This document shows positions 1 through 6,853 of a DNA stretch of 8,774 nt, in pieces. Position 1 is the first letter of the stretch; the number at the start of each line of letters is the position of its first letter. Both the position numbers and the translations under genes were made by a program. Under the pieces are notes generated by a model that searched no databases, was not told where the DNA came from, and saw only the letters and a list, made by a program, of their open reading frames with translations. The stretch spans positions 1 to 8,774 of the forward strand of contig JADGRM010000086.1 of assembly GCA_017880945.1 (NCBI GenBank), in the 5' to 3' direction. The stretch is from Gallionella sp. (GTDB lineage Bacteria > Pseudomonadota > Gammaproteobacteria > Burkholderiales > Gallionellaceae).

Positions 1-482
1 ACCCACACTTGCATCTGGGTGTCCTTGCACACTGCCATCGCGCAGCCGACTTTCTTGGTGGCGCGCCAGACCATCTGCGTGTAGTGTCCGCACATCTTGC
101 CCGGCGTGCAGCTATTGTTTGAGTAGTCGTAATCCGCCATCTCGCTGCCCCAACTATCCACCACTTGTTGCGGCGATACTTGTTGCATTTCCTTGCGGCC
201 ATCGGACCAGTTCATCGCGCTGCCCCAGAATAGATTTTCACCGTATTTCCCATCCGGTTTGCTGTGGCGCATCTGGCAATGGTTGGTCTGTTTCAGGTTG
301 TCCGCCCAGGCTTGGGCAGATACTGCCAGTGCTGGCGAATAACTGAGTTGCTCCTTCACCCCCACTGCGGCTCGCCATTTGTTGTGCGCAGTGATGAATG
401 CTTTGGGATCGAAGTTTCCGGCGTAAGCGGGTAAGGTTGCCAATGTTGTGGCAAAGAGAATGGTGAAGTGTTTAAGTTTCAT
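1..482 (-). CDS. Secreted CAP (SCP/PR-1-like) domain protein, 3' end cut by window edge
   Basis: 160 codons are visible, read from an ATG at 482; the frame is still open at base 1. Residues 1-21 form a signal peptide (KLKH, a hydrophobic core, then AYA before G22), so the mature protein should be exported. The rest is a CAP domain. It has an AHNKWR segment with H33, the MRHS and GEN segments with H73 and E82, W111..E114...Y118, and the family signature GHYTQMVWRAT at 132-142 with H133. H73, E82, E114 and H133 fit the usual two-His two-Glu cavity. Cysteines C69, C125, C131, C147 and C152 could form disulfides in the periplasm or outside. The function of bacterial CAP proteins is mostly unknown, and I assign no substrate. 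It lies 139 bases after glgA and is probably a separate unit. The ribosome binding site is weak (AAGG about 10 bases upstream). Confidence 0.93.
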   Translation of the reverse strand, partial: MKLKHFTILFATTLATLPAYAGNFDPKAFITAHNKWRAAVGVKEQLSYSPALAVSAQAWADNLKQTNHCQMRHSKPDGKYGENLFWGSAMNWSDGRKEMQQVSPQQVVDSWGSEMADYDYSNNSCTPGKMCGHYTQMVWRATKKVGCAMAVCKDTQMQVW

Positions 483-497
483 GGATTTTCAACCTTA

Positions 498-512
498 AGA
501 AATGTAATTTCT
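498..512. repeat. Small inverted repeat upstream of the CAP gene
   Basis: AGAAAT and ATTTCT arms (498-503 and 507-512) flank a 3-base centre, 16 bases before the CAP gene start codon. An AT-rich dyad this close to a start could be an operator or an mRNA hairpin. Function is inferred only; a 6-base dyad can arise by chance. Confidence 0.3.
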
Positions 513-513
513 G

Positions 514-538
514 TTCTCCCAATTTCGAGGGGGGAGAA
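514..538. repeat. Inverted repeat in the glgA-CAP intergenic region
   Basis: TTCTCCC (514-520) and GGGAGAA (532-538) are perfect 7-base arms around an 11-base loop. The dyad sits between the end of glgA (622) and the CAP gene (482). No T-run follows on the minus strand, so it is not a convincing intrinsic terminator for glgA. It may be a regulatory site or weak transcript-end structure. I see no other gene in 483-621. Confidence 0.35.
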
Positions 539-621
539 TTTGGGTGGAGATGGGTTTTAGTGGCGATAGTCAGCACTCATCCCGGTCTCGCCCCAGAATA
601 TTGAGGAGTAAGGTGCCCCTT

Positions 622-2076
622 TTATCGTCCCAACACCTTGAGATACACCGTGCGATAAGCCTCTGCACTGTTTTGCCAACTGAAATCTTTCGCCATGCAG
701 TTTTTACGCAGGGCTTCCCATTGGCTGGTGTTGTGGTACAGGCCGACTGCGCGCTGTATCGTGGCATACAGATTTTCGGCGGTCATGCCGTTGAACGTGA
801 ATCCGCTGGCCGTGGCGTCCTTCAGGGTTGCGGCGGTGCAGTCCGCCACCGAATCCGCCAGGCCGCCGGTGGCGTGGACGATGGGCGGGGTGCCGTAGCG
901 TTGGCTGTACATCTGGTTCAGGCCGCAGGGTTCGAAGCGCGACGGCATGACGAACATATCCGCACCGGCTTCGATCTGGTGCGAGAGCTCTTCGCTGAAA
1001 CCGATCATCACGCCGATCTTGCCGGGATAGAGATGCGACAAGTCGCGCGCGGTTTTCTGCATTTGCGCATCGCCGCTGCCGAGCATCGCCAATTGCACCG
1101 GCAGCTCAGTCAGCAGCGGCGCGATCTCCAGCAACAAGTCCAGACCCTTCTGATCGGTGAAGCGGCTGACCACCCCGAGCAACGGCACATCCGGCTCGAT
1201 ATTCAAGCCCATCCTGCTTTGCAGGAATTCCTTATTGACCGCCTTTCCATTCATGTTTACGCTGCTGTATTGCCTGGCGAGATACGGGTCTGTCGCCGGA
1301 TCCCATTCGTCCGTGTCGATACCGTTGAGTATGCCGGTGAGATGATCACTGCGCGTGGTCAGCAGACCTTGCATGCCGAAACCGAGTTCTTCCTGCTGGA
1401 TCTCTTTTGCGTAATTCGGGCTGACCGTGGTGATGTGGTCGGCGTAGAACAAACCGGCTTTAAGGAACGACAGGCTGCCGTAAAACTCCACACCGTCGAT
1501 GCTATAACAAGACGGCGGCAAGTGGAGCTGCTGCACCGTCGCCGGAGGAAAGATGCCCTGAAAAGCCAGGTTGTGGATCGCGATGACGCTCGGCACCGCA
1601 CCCGGCGCAAAGTGCAGATACGCTGGCGTCAGGGCAGTTTGCCAGTCGTTGCAATGCACCAGATCGGGATGCCAGGCTAGCGGCGATGCGCTGCTGCCCA
1701 GCACGGCTGCTACTTTGGACAGTAAGCCGAAACGCAGCGCGTTGTCTGCCCAGTCGTGTCCCTGAGTATTCTGATAGGGTCCTCCTTCACGCTGGTATAA
1801 GCTCGGACAGTCCAACACCAATAGAGGCACGGCATTCGCCAACGTGCCGGACAATAGTCGTGCGGGGGGAAAACCCGGCAGGTCATCGAAGCTTGCCACG
1901 ACCTGGTGATGCGCCAGTTGCGCGATGACCGGGTTGTAACCCGGCACGAGCACCCTCACGTCCACACCGATGGCGCGCAAAGCGGCGGGCAACGCGCCGC
2001 TGACATCCGCCAAGCCACCTGTCTTGATCAACGGCGCGACTTCGGAAGTCGCGAACAGGACTTTCAATTCGGCCAA
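622..2076 (-). CDS. glgA: Glycogen synthase GlgA (ADP-glucose, GT5)
   Basis: GlgA transfers glucose from ADP-glucose to the non-reducing end of alpha-1,4-glucan in the cytoplasm. The 484 residues match the usual length of about 477. Visible family marks are the KTGGLADV nucleotide-sugar loop (18-25), the HCNDWQT segment (141-147, D144), AIHNLAFQG (167-174), the SRFTDQKG phosphate-binding segment (R305, K310) and the donor-site FEPCGLNQ motif with E382. The two GT-B Rossmann domains are therefore intact. There is no ATG. The start is TTG at 2076, preceded 6 bases away by a GTGAG-like binding site. A second TTG at 2067 would give the more typical MKVLFATSE beginning. The frame stays open upstream to a stop at 2140-2142 without an ATG or GTG. 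glgA follows glgP by 49 bases and is probably co-transcribed with it. Confidence 0.97.
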   Translation of the reverse strand: MAELKVLFATSEVAPLIKTGGLADVSGALPAALRAIGVDVRVLVPGYNPVIAQLAHHQVVASFDDLPGFPPARLLSGTLANAVPLLVLDCPSLYQREGGPYQNTQGHDWADNALRFGLLSKVAAVLGSSASPLAWHPDLVHCNDWQTALTPAYLHFAPGAVPSVIAIHNLAFQGIFPPATVQQLHLPPSCYSIDGVEFYGSLSFLKAGLFYADHITTVSPNYAKEIQQEELGFGMQGLLTTRSDHLTGILNGIDTDEWDPATDPYLARQYSSVNMNGKAVNKEFLQSRMGLNIEPDVPLLGVVSRFTDQKGLDLLLEIAPLLTELPVQLAMLGSGDAQMQKTARDLSHLYPGKIGVMIGFSEELSHQIEAGADMFVMPSRFEPCGLNQMYSQRYGTPPIVHATGGLADSVADCTAATLKDATASGFTFNGMTAENLYATIQRAVGLYHNTSQWEALRKNCMAKDFSWQNSAEAYRTVYLKVLGR

Positions 2077-2125
2077 GGCAGACTCACTTTTCGAAGAAAT
2101 ATCATCTGACGCGTGAGTTGTGTGT

Positions 2126-4687
2126 TTACAGCCAGCGCATCATGCCCAACTCAAACGGATGAGTCAGCATCTCGTGGCAGGGGTAGGCGCGGATATGATA
2201 TTCAAGATTGCCGCAATGTTCCGGTTTCACATCGGCGGCGAATACGTTTTCACCCGTGTCAGTCATCGTGCCGGTGGCAACAAAAGGGTAGCGGAGCGAG
2301 CTTTGCAATTTCTCCCGCTTGCTACATAAACCCAGCAGCATCTCGACATTCACATCGTTGGGGTTGAGACCATTCAGCTTGACCGCCACTTCGAGGCGCA
2401 GGCTGTCGCCGAATTTGATTTCCTGCTGTACGGCATCCAGGCGACGCAATTCGACTCCCGGCCAAGCGTGGCGAATGCGGGCTTTCCAGCCGGCGATGAT
2501 GCGAGAATTTCCATACTCATTTTGTGAGTACAAACGATGTTGCCGGCTGGCAGGCAAGTAACACTTGACCAGATATTCTCCCACCATGCGTTTTGAGTTG
2601 AAGCGCGGCATGATGGTTGCCATCGAGCGTTTGGCCATCTTCACCCAGTCAGGCGAGAAACCCATATTGCCGTGTTCATAGTACAGAGGTATGACCTGGT
2701 CTTGCAACAACTCGTAGAGCGTGTGGGTCTCTTCGCGGGTGCGTGCCTCCTCGCTCAGTAATTCCGATACCGGCTTGATCGCCCAGCCGTTCGTGCCGTC
2801 ATAACTTTCGCCCCACCAGCCGTCCAGTACCGACAAGTTGATCGTGCCATTCATACCAGCCTTCATCCCGGATGTGCCACTGGCCTCAAGCGGATATAAG
2901 GGGTTGTTCAACCAGACGTCCACACCGGAAACCAGCACGCGGGACAGGCCAAGATCATAACCTTCCACCATCAGGATCTTGCCGATGAACTCCGGCATCT
3001 TGGAAATCTGGGTGATGCGGCGGATCAGCTCTTGTCCCGGGATATCTGCGGGATGCGCCTTTCCGGCGAAGATAAATACCGCCGGACATTCCGTGTTGTG
3101 CAGGATTTCGCGCAGCCAGTCGAGGTCGCCGAACAACATCGTGGCACGCTTGTAAGTTGCAAAGCGGCGTGCGAAGCCGATGGTCAGGATATCCGGATTT
3201 TCCGGATTGACATACTTGAGCAGACGATCCAGATGCGCCTCGGAACCGTTATTGCGGAAATGTTGCGCGGTGATACGTTCGCGCACGATGCTCAACATCT
3301 GCGCCTTCAGGGTTTGGCGCACGCTCCAGAACAAGTGGTCAGGGATCTGATCCACCCTTTTCCAGAATTCCACGTCATTCATGCGCGCGCTCCATTCCAG
3401 TCCGAGATGGCGTTCCAGCACTGCTATCCACTCGGACGCCAGGAAAGTCGGCGCATGCACCCCGTTGGTGACATACGTCATCGGATTCTCATGATGATCG
3501 ATTTCCGGCCACAAATCGCCGCAAATCACCGAAGACACCTCGCCATGGATGCGCGATACGCCATTGTTGAAACGGGTGCTGCGTATGGCCAGCGCCGTCA
3601 TGTTAAAATCGGGACTATCCTTGGTTCTGCCTAGCGCCAGAAACTCCTCGCGAGTCAGTTTGAGTTCCGAGAAATAGTGCTCGAAGTATTCCTGCACCAT
3701 CCCTTCGCTGAAATGATCATGTCCTGCCGGTACGGGTGTGTGCGTGGTAAAGACCGTGTTGACCGCTACCGCCTCCATAGCCGCGGAAAAATCCAGACCA
3801 TAATTGGCGATTTTCTGACGGATACGTTCCAGCACCAGAAATGCCGCATGACCTTCGTTGATATGCCAGACCGTCGGCTTCAATCCCAGCTCCTGCAACG
3901 CGCCTACACCGCCGATGCCCAGCACGATTTCCTGCTCGATGCGCATCACCTTGTCGCCACCGTACAAGCGGTGCGTGATGTCGCGATCATGGGGGCTGTT
4001 GCTTTCCAGATCGGTGTCCAGCAAGTACAGCGTGATGTGTCCGATCCTGGCTTGCCAAATTTTGAGATTGAGTTTGCGGCCCGGCAAATTGACCGATGTA
4101 TAGGCTTCGGAACCGTCGGCACGCTTGGCCGGAACGATGGGCAAGTCTTCAAAATGCGAATCGCTGTTGGAAGCGATCTGATTGCCTTCGCCATCTATGG
4201 TTTGATGGAAATATCCCTGGCGATACAACAAACCGACTCCGATGAATGGCAGGCGTAAATCACTCGCTGCCTTGCAGTGGTCGCCCGCCAGGATTCCCAA
4301 GCCGCCGGAGTAGATCGGGAAACTTTCGTGAAAACCGAATTCGGCGCAGAAATATGCGACCAAGTCGTCTCTACGCAGCCAGTCTGATCCGCTGGCCGGT
4401 AATCGGTAATCGTGGTAAGTGTCATAGTCTGCCAATACGCGGTTGTAATTGCCGATGAACACCTGGTCATCGGCCGCATCCAGCAGACACTGCTCGTCCA
4501 CCCGTTTCAAAAATGCCTTGGGGCTTTGCCCGGTAGCCTTCCACAATCCCTGGTGCAGACTCGCAAACAGCGCGCGCGTCGGGCGATCCCAGCTATACCA
4601 AAGGTTGTTTGCCAGCTCTTCAAGACGCGCCAGGCGCGCCGGGATTTTTGGAAGAACTTGTAAATTGTATGCAGTGCTTCTTTTCAT
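2126..4687 (-). CDS. glgP: Alpha-glucan (glycogen) phosphorylase, GT35, DUF3417-type
   Basis: The 853-residue enzyme releases glucose-1-phosphate from alpha-1,4-glucan with phosphate and pyridoxal phosphate. The N-terminus (about 14-100, with ANNLWYSWD at 26-34) matches the DUF3417 leader of the actinobacterial/thermophile-type phosphorylases, not the E. coli GlgP/MalP form. The catalytic core includes FPIYSGGLGILAGDH (123-137), HINEGHAAF (275-283), GFARRFATYKRA (504-515) and EASGTSGMKAGMNG (601-614), where K609 is the expected pyridoxal-phosphate lysine. A C-terminal beta-rich part (about 740-853) fits this subfamily. The ATG at 4687 has no clear Shine-Dalgarno sequence. A candidate promoter and dyad lie in the gap upstream. 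glgA follows 49 bases downstream, which pairs glycogen breakdown with synthesis. The protein looks complete. Confidence 0.93.
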   Translation of the reverse strand: MKRSTAYNLQVLPKIPARLARLEELANNLWYSWDRPTRALFASLHQGLWKATGQSPKAFLKRVDEQCLLDAADDQVFIGNYNRVLADYDTYHDYRLPASGSDWLRRDDLVAYFCAEFGFHESFPIYSGGLGILAGDHCKAASDLRLPFIGVGLLYRQGYFHQTIDGEGNQIASNSDSHFEDLPIVPAKRADGSEAYTSVNLPGRKLNLKIWQARIGHITLYLLDTDLESNSPHDRDITHRLYGGDKVMRIEQEIVLGIGGVGALQELGLKPTVWHINEGHAAFLVLERIRQKIANYGLDFSAAMEAVAVNTVFTTHTPVPAGHDHFSEGMVQEYFEHYFSELKLTREEFLALGRTKDSPDFNMTALAIRSTRFNNGVSRIHGEVSSVICGDLWPEIDHHENPMTYVTNGVHAPTFLASEWIAVLERHLGLEWSARMNDVEFWKRVDQIPDHLFWSVRQTLKAQMLSIVRERITAQHFRNNGSEAHLDRLLKYVNPENPDILTIGFARRFATYKRATMLFGDLDWLREILHNTECPAVFIFAGKAHPADIPGQELIRRITQISKMPEFIGKILMVEGYDLGLSRVLVSGVDVWLNNPLYPLEASGTSGMKAGMNGTINLSVLDGWWGESYDGTNGWAIKPVSELLSEEARTREETHTLYELLQDQVIPLYYEHGNMGFSPDWVKMAKRSMATIMPRFNSKRMVGEYLVKCYLPASRQHRLYSQNEYGNSRIIAGWKARIRHAWPGVELRRLDAVQQEIKFGDSLRLEVAVKLNGLNPNDVNVEMLLGLCSKREKLQSSLRYPFVATGTMTDTGENVFAADVKPEHCGNLEYHIRAYPCHEMLTHPFELGMMRWL

Positions 4688-4725
4688 GGGTCGATTACGT
4701 AGTAAGGATTCGAAATTGTGCTCGC

Positions 4726-4758
4726 GCGTGACTTTGGATTATAGCGTAACTGTCACGC
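4726..4758 (-). promoter_or_regulatory. Candidate glgP promoter with operator-like repeats
   Basis: On the minus strand a perfect TATAAT lies at 4743-4738, about 50 bases before the glgP ATG. No good -35 hexamer is found at 16-19 base spacing. Three related 7-mers surround the -10: GCGTGAC at 4726-4732, GCGTAAC at 4744-4750 and GTCACGC at 4752-4758 (plus-strand reading). The outer pair is a perfect 7-base inverted repeat. The inner pair forms a near-palindrome with one mismatch. The two direct copies are 18 bases apart. A regulated, activator- or repressor-controlled promoter for glgP-glgA is inferred. Confidence 0.45.
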
Positions 4759-4790
4759 ACCGCTGGAACACTCTGCATGAAAGGCTTATC

Positions 4791-5486
4791 TCAGCGCTCC
4801 GGTGTTGCAGCCCGATCGAGATGCCACTCCGCAACCGCAATGCGTGCCGCAGGTAGATAATCTCCATGCAATATCCGTTCCAGCGCTGCACGCTTTCCCG
4901 CACCCGCCACTAAAAATATTTTCTGCCGGGCCGCATTCAAGCTGTTCAAGCCGAGTGAAACCCGCTCTGCGGGAGGCTTGGGCGCATCGAATACCGGTAC
5001 GACTGCCGCCGCGCTCTCCGTTGCAGGATTGTCCGGAAACAGGCTGGCCGTATGGCCATCCTCACCCATGCCCAGCAGCACCAGATCCAACGGTGCAATA
5101 TTGCCCAATAATGATGCATACATGGCAGCGGCCTCGCGTGCTCCCAGCTCGGCGGGAATGTTATGGATATTGGTTGTCGGAATGGCGACATGATCCAGCA
5201 ATGACTCACGCACCATGCTGTCATTGCGCTGTGCATCTCCATTGGGCAGGCAGCGCTCATCGCCAAAATAGACATGAACATGATTCCAGTCGATGGCGAG
5301 TTCACGCAGTTTTTGATAGCAACGACGCGGTGTCTCGCCACCGGCCAACGCGACATGAAACGCGCCGCGCGCGGCGATCGCCTGTGCTGCCAGCTCAGCG
5401 ATGCGTAGTGCGACCGCAGCACTCAAGTCATCCAGATCATCATGCACAATGACTGCCTGCGCATTCGGCAATTCAGCGATACTCAT
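4791..5486 (-). CDS. pgl: 6-phosphogluconolactonase
   Basis: Pgl hydrolyses 6-phospho-D-glucono-1,5-lactone to 6-phosphogluconate, the second step of the oxidative pentose phosphate (and Entner-Doudoroff) route. The 231 residues are typical of the bacterial DevB/NagB-like family. Marks seen are ALAGGETPRR (46-55, phosphate loop), VYFGDERCLP (72-81), and LLGMGEDGHTASLFP (137-151) with H145 as the expected catalytic histidine, then the conserved WHLD near the end (221-224). The ATG lies only 6 bases after the glk stop and has no clear ribosome binding site, so translational coupling to glk is likely. Oddly, zwf is not beside it and gnd survives only as a stub upstream, so the lactone must be made by an enzyme encoded elsewhere, if at all. 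Confidence 0.95.
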   Translation of the reverse strand: MSIAELPNAQAVIVHDDLDDLSAAVALRIAELAAQAIAARGAFHVALAGGETPRRCYQKLRELAIDWNHVHVYFGDERCLPNGDAQRNDSMVRESLLDHVAIPTTNIHNIPAELGAREAAAMYASLLGNIAPLDLVLLGMGEDGHTASLFPDNPATESAAAVVPVFDAPKPPAERVSLGLNSLNAARQKIFLVAGAGKRAALERILHGDYLPAARIAVAEWHLDRAATPER

Positions 5487-5492
5487 GATGCA

Positions 5493-6596
5493 TCAATGGT
5501 CAAGTTGCGCGGCATACAAAGCCGGGCCGTACAGCGCGGCGCGGTCATTCAATATCACCCTGACCGGCATAGCCTCAAGTAAAGGACGCATCCTGCCCTT
5601 GTTGAGGAATGCATCAAGAAACGCACCTTTTTGCAGTAGCGGTAAAATTTTTGGTGCGATACCACCCCCCAGATACACTCCGCCGCGACTCATCATCTTG
5701 AGTGCAAGGTTGCCCGCCTCCGCACCATACAGGCGCACGAACCAATTCAATGTTTCGACGCAGATATCATCCCGGCCGGACAGCGCGGCATGGGCAATGG
5801 CTGCGGCTGCATCACCGCTATGCATTTCTTCCGCCAGCCATCGCGGTACGGCAACATGATGATGAAGATTCAGGAATTCATGCAGACTGAGCAATCCCAT
5901 ACCGGATACGACACGCTCCCAACTGACGTGCTGGTGCTGTCGCTGAAGATGGCGCAGCAAAGCCATGTCCAGCTCATTGTCCGGGCTGAAGCTGGCATGC
6001 CCGCCTTCGGTGGCGAAGGGGTGGTGTGAACGCCCGTCCCAAAACAGACCCGCTTCGCCCAAACCCGTGCCCGCAGCGATCACGGCGGCATTGCCACTGG
6101 CATCCGGCGCACCAGATTGCAAAGTGACCAGATCATTTTCGCCCAGTGCCGGCAGCCCGTATGCGGTTGCTTCCAGGTCATTGAGCAAGGTGCAGTGTGT
6201 GAAGCCGAACCGATGTTGCAAAGCATCGGCATCGATATGCCAAGGCAGATTGGTGGTTTTCACCACCCTGCCCTGCACCGGACCGGCGATACCGAAAGCC
6301 GCATGATTAAAGTGAAACTCGCGCAGCGAGACCGCGTCCCTCTCTCCCGCTTGTGGAAGATAACCAGCGACTTGCCCGCTTGCGGGCTTAGTCGAATGGC
6401 TGGTAGTTCTATCAGAGTTAGGAGAGAGGGAGGTTTCTATGCCAGAAAGAAATTCGTCCAGCATTATTTCGAACGTGGCGTAATCACGGCTCGGATAACT
6501 GAGTTCATGCACGATCTGAACTTGAGTGCCGCTGACATCGACAACTGCGAGGCGCGTCTTGGTTCCGCCGATGTCACCTGCAAGAATATTTTTCAC
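5493..6596 (-). CDS. glk: Glucokinase (E. coli Glk family) with an in-frame palindromic insertion
   Basis: Glk phosphorylates glucose to glucose-6-phosphate with ATP in the cytoplasm. With the GTG at 6596 as start it has 367 residues: AGDIGGTKTRLA phosphate loop (6-17), FGIAGPV (101-107), LND with catalytic D140, AGTGLGEAGL (175-184), EGGH (197-200) and LGGGI near the C-terminus. E. coli Glk has 321. Most of the excess is a polar, Ser/Thr/Gly-rich segment at S56-D87 encoded by the palindromic element at 6337-6431. It sits between the helix ending in MLDEFLSG and the strand that carries GIAGP, so it is probably a surface loop that leaves the active site intact. A TTG at 6602 is an alternative start. 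Neither start has a good binding site, but the GTG overlaps the stop of the upstream gnd remnant (GTGA). pgl follows 6 bases downstream. Confidence 0.93.
   Translation of the reverse strand: MKNILAGDIGGTKTRLAVVDVSGTQVQIVHELSYPSRDYATFEIMLDEFLSGIETSLSPNSDRTTSHSTKPASGQVAGYLPQAGERDAVSLREFHFNHAAFGIAGPVQGRVVKTTNLPWHIDADALQHRFGFTHCTLLNDLEATAYGLPALGENDLVTLQSGAPDASGNAAVIAAGTGLGEAGLFWDGRSHHPFATEGGHASFSPDNELDMALLRHLQRQHQHVSWERVVSGMGLLSLHEFLNLHHHVAVPRWLAEEMHSGDAAAAIAHAALSGRDDICVETLNWFVRLYGAEAGNLALKMMSRGGVYLGGGIAPKILPLLQKGAFLDAFLNKGRMRPLLEAMPVRVILNDRAALYGPALYAAQLDH
6337..6431. repeat. Nested palindromic (REP/MITE-like) element inside glk
   Basis: The ends are perfect 11-base inverted repeats: TCCCTCTCTCC (6337-6347) and GGAGAGAGGGA (6421-6431). 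Inside is a nested dyad: ACCAG (6363-6367) with CTGGT (6400-6404), CGAC (6368-6371) with GTCG (6391-6394), and a central hairpin GCCCGC-TT-GCGGGC (6374-6387). The 95 bases begin exactly on codon S56 of glk (GTG numbering), contain no stop in that frame and add about 32 residues in a region where other Glk proteins are shorter. No transposase and no clear target duplication are seen. It resembles the short palindromic repeats, often with CCCTCTCC ends, scattered in proteobacterial genomes; family identity is inferred. Confidence 0.8.
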
Positions 6597-6685
6597 GGAC
6601 AAGTTCTTAGTGGGCCTGGAGATCGGCGCAACCTGCGCACCATGTTACCGCCCATCTTGCCCAGTCCTGTCATCGCCAACCGCAT
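6593..6685 (-). pseudogene. gnd: N-terminal remnant of 6-phosphogluconate dehydrogenase, now a leader ORF of glk
   Basis: A 30-codon frame starts at ATG 6685. Residues 1-21 read MRLAMTGLGKMGGNMVRRLRR, broken here as MRLAMTGLGK then MGGNMVRRLRR; this is the hallmark start of decarboxylating 6-phosphogluconate dehydrogenase, with the GxGxxG NADP loop (GLGKMG). Homology then ends abruptly, and nine unrelated residues lead to a TGA at 6595-6593. The full family protein has about 300-480 residues, so over 90 percent is gone. A GGAGG binding site (6694-6690) precedes the ATG. The stop overlaps the glk GTG as GTGA. A small hairpin (GCGCA-ACC-TGCGC, 6626-6638) lies at the end of the homology. Inferred: a deletion fused the gnd start to glk, and the stub now drives or couples glk translation. 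Confidence 0.75.
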
Positions 6686-6689
6686 AAAT

Positions 6690-6694
6690 CCTCC
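6690..6694 (-). promoter_or_regulatory. Ribosome binding site of the gnd remnant
   Basis: GGAGG on the minus strand, 4 bases before the ATG of the gnd stub. It is the only good Shine-Dalgarno sequence between tamB and glk. This suggests that ribosomes reach glk by translating the stub. Confidence 0.6.
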
Positions 6695-6761
6695 AGGGAA
6701 TAATTCAAGCAGTTCAACCTGTAATAGAACCACATCAGGGCTATCATAAAGCAGTGAGTGA

Positions 6762-6788
6762 ATTATATGCCTTATTCACCGGTGCAAA
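6762..6788 (-). promoter_or_regulatory. Candidate promoter for the glk-pgl unit
   Basis: A perfect TATAAT at 6767-6762 lies about 77 bases before the gnd-stub ATG. The best -35 is TTTGCA (6788-6783) with a short 15-base spacer, so strength is uncertain. The -10 sits within a small dyad (GTGAAT 6758-6763, ATTCAC 6774-6779). An 8-base TGAGTGAA at 6755-6762 also recurs inverted at 6822-6829. These could be regulator sites. The rest of 6686-6853 shows no gene and no clear terminator after tamB. Confidence 0.4.
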
Positions 6789-6853
6789 CGACGGACGAAC
6801 CAGGCCAATATCATCTTGCGGTTCACTCATTTCCACTGAAGACACCCTGTGAA

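Noticed and set aside
514..538. Intrinsic terminator after glgA
   Set aside because: The 7-base stem has an 11-base loop and no T-run on the transcribed strand.
562..585. Seven-codon frame (MSADYRH) between glgA and the CAP gene
   Set aside because: No ribosome binding site and too short to support.
544..1680. Open frame of 378 codons on the plus strand
   Set aside because: It lies antisense to glgA, whose motifs are clear; the product resembles no known family and is His/Arg/Gln-rich as expected of a reverse-strand shadow.
3032..3634. Open frame of 200 codons on the plus strand
   Set aside because: Antisense to the conserved core of glgP; no ribosome binding site or recognisable domain.
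6603..6640. Tail of zwf fused at the deletion junction, as an alternative frame reading DLQAH then TAA before glk
   Set aside because: Too few residues to assign; no zwf motif can be recognised.
6117..6749. Open frame of 210 codons on the plus strand spanning the palindromic element and the gnd remnant
   Set aside because: Antisense to glk, no family resemblance; its length depends on the high-GC reverse frame and the element being open on both strands.
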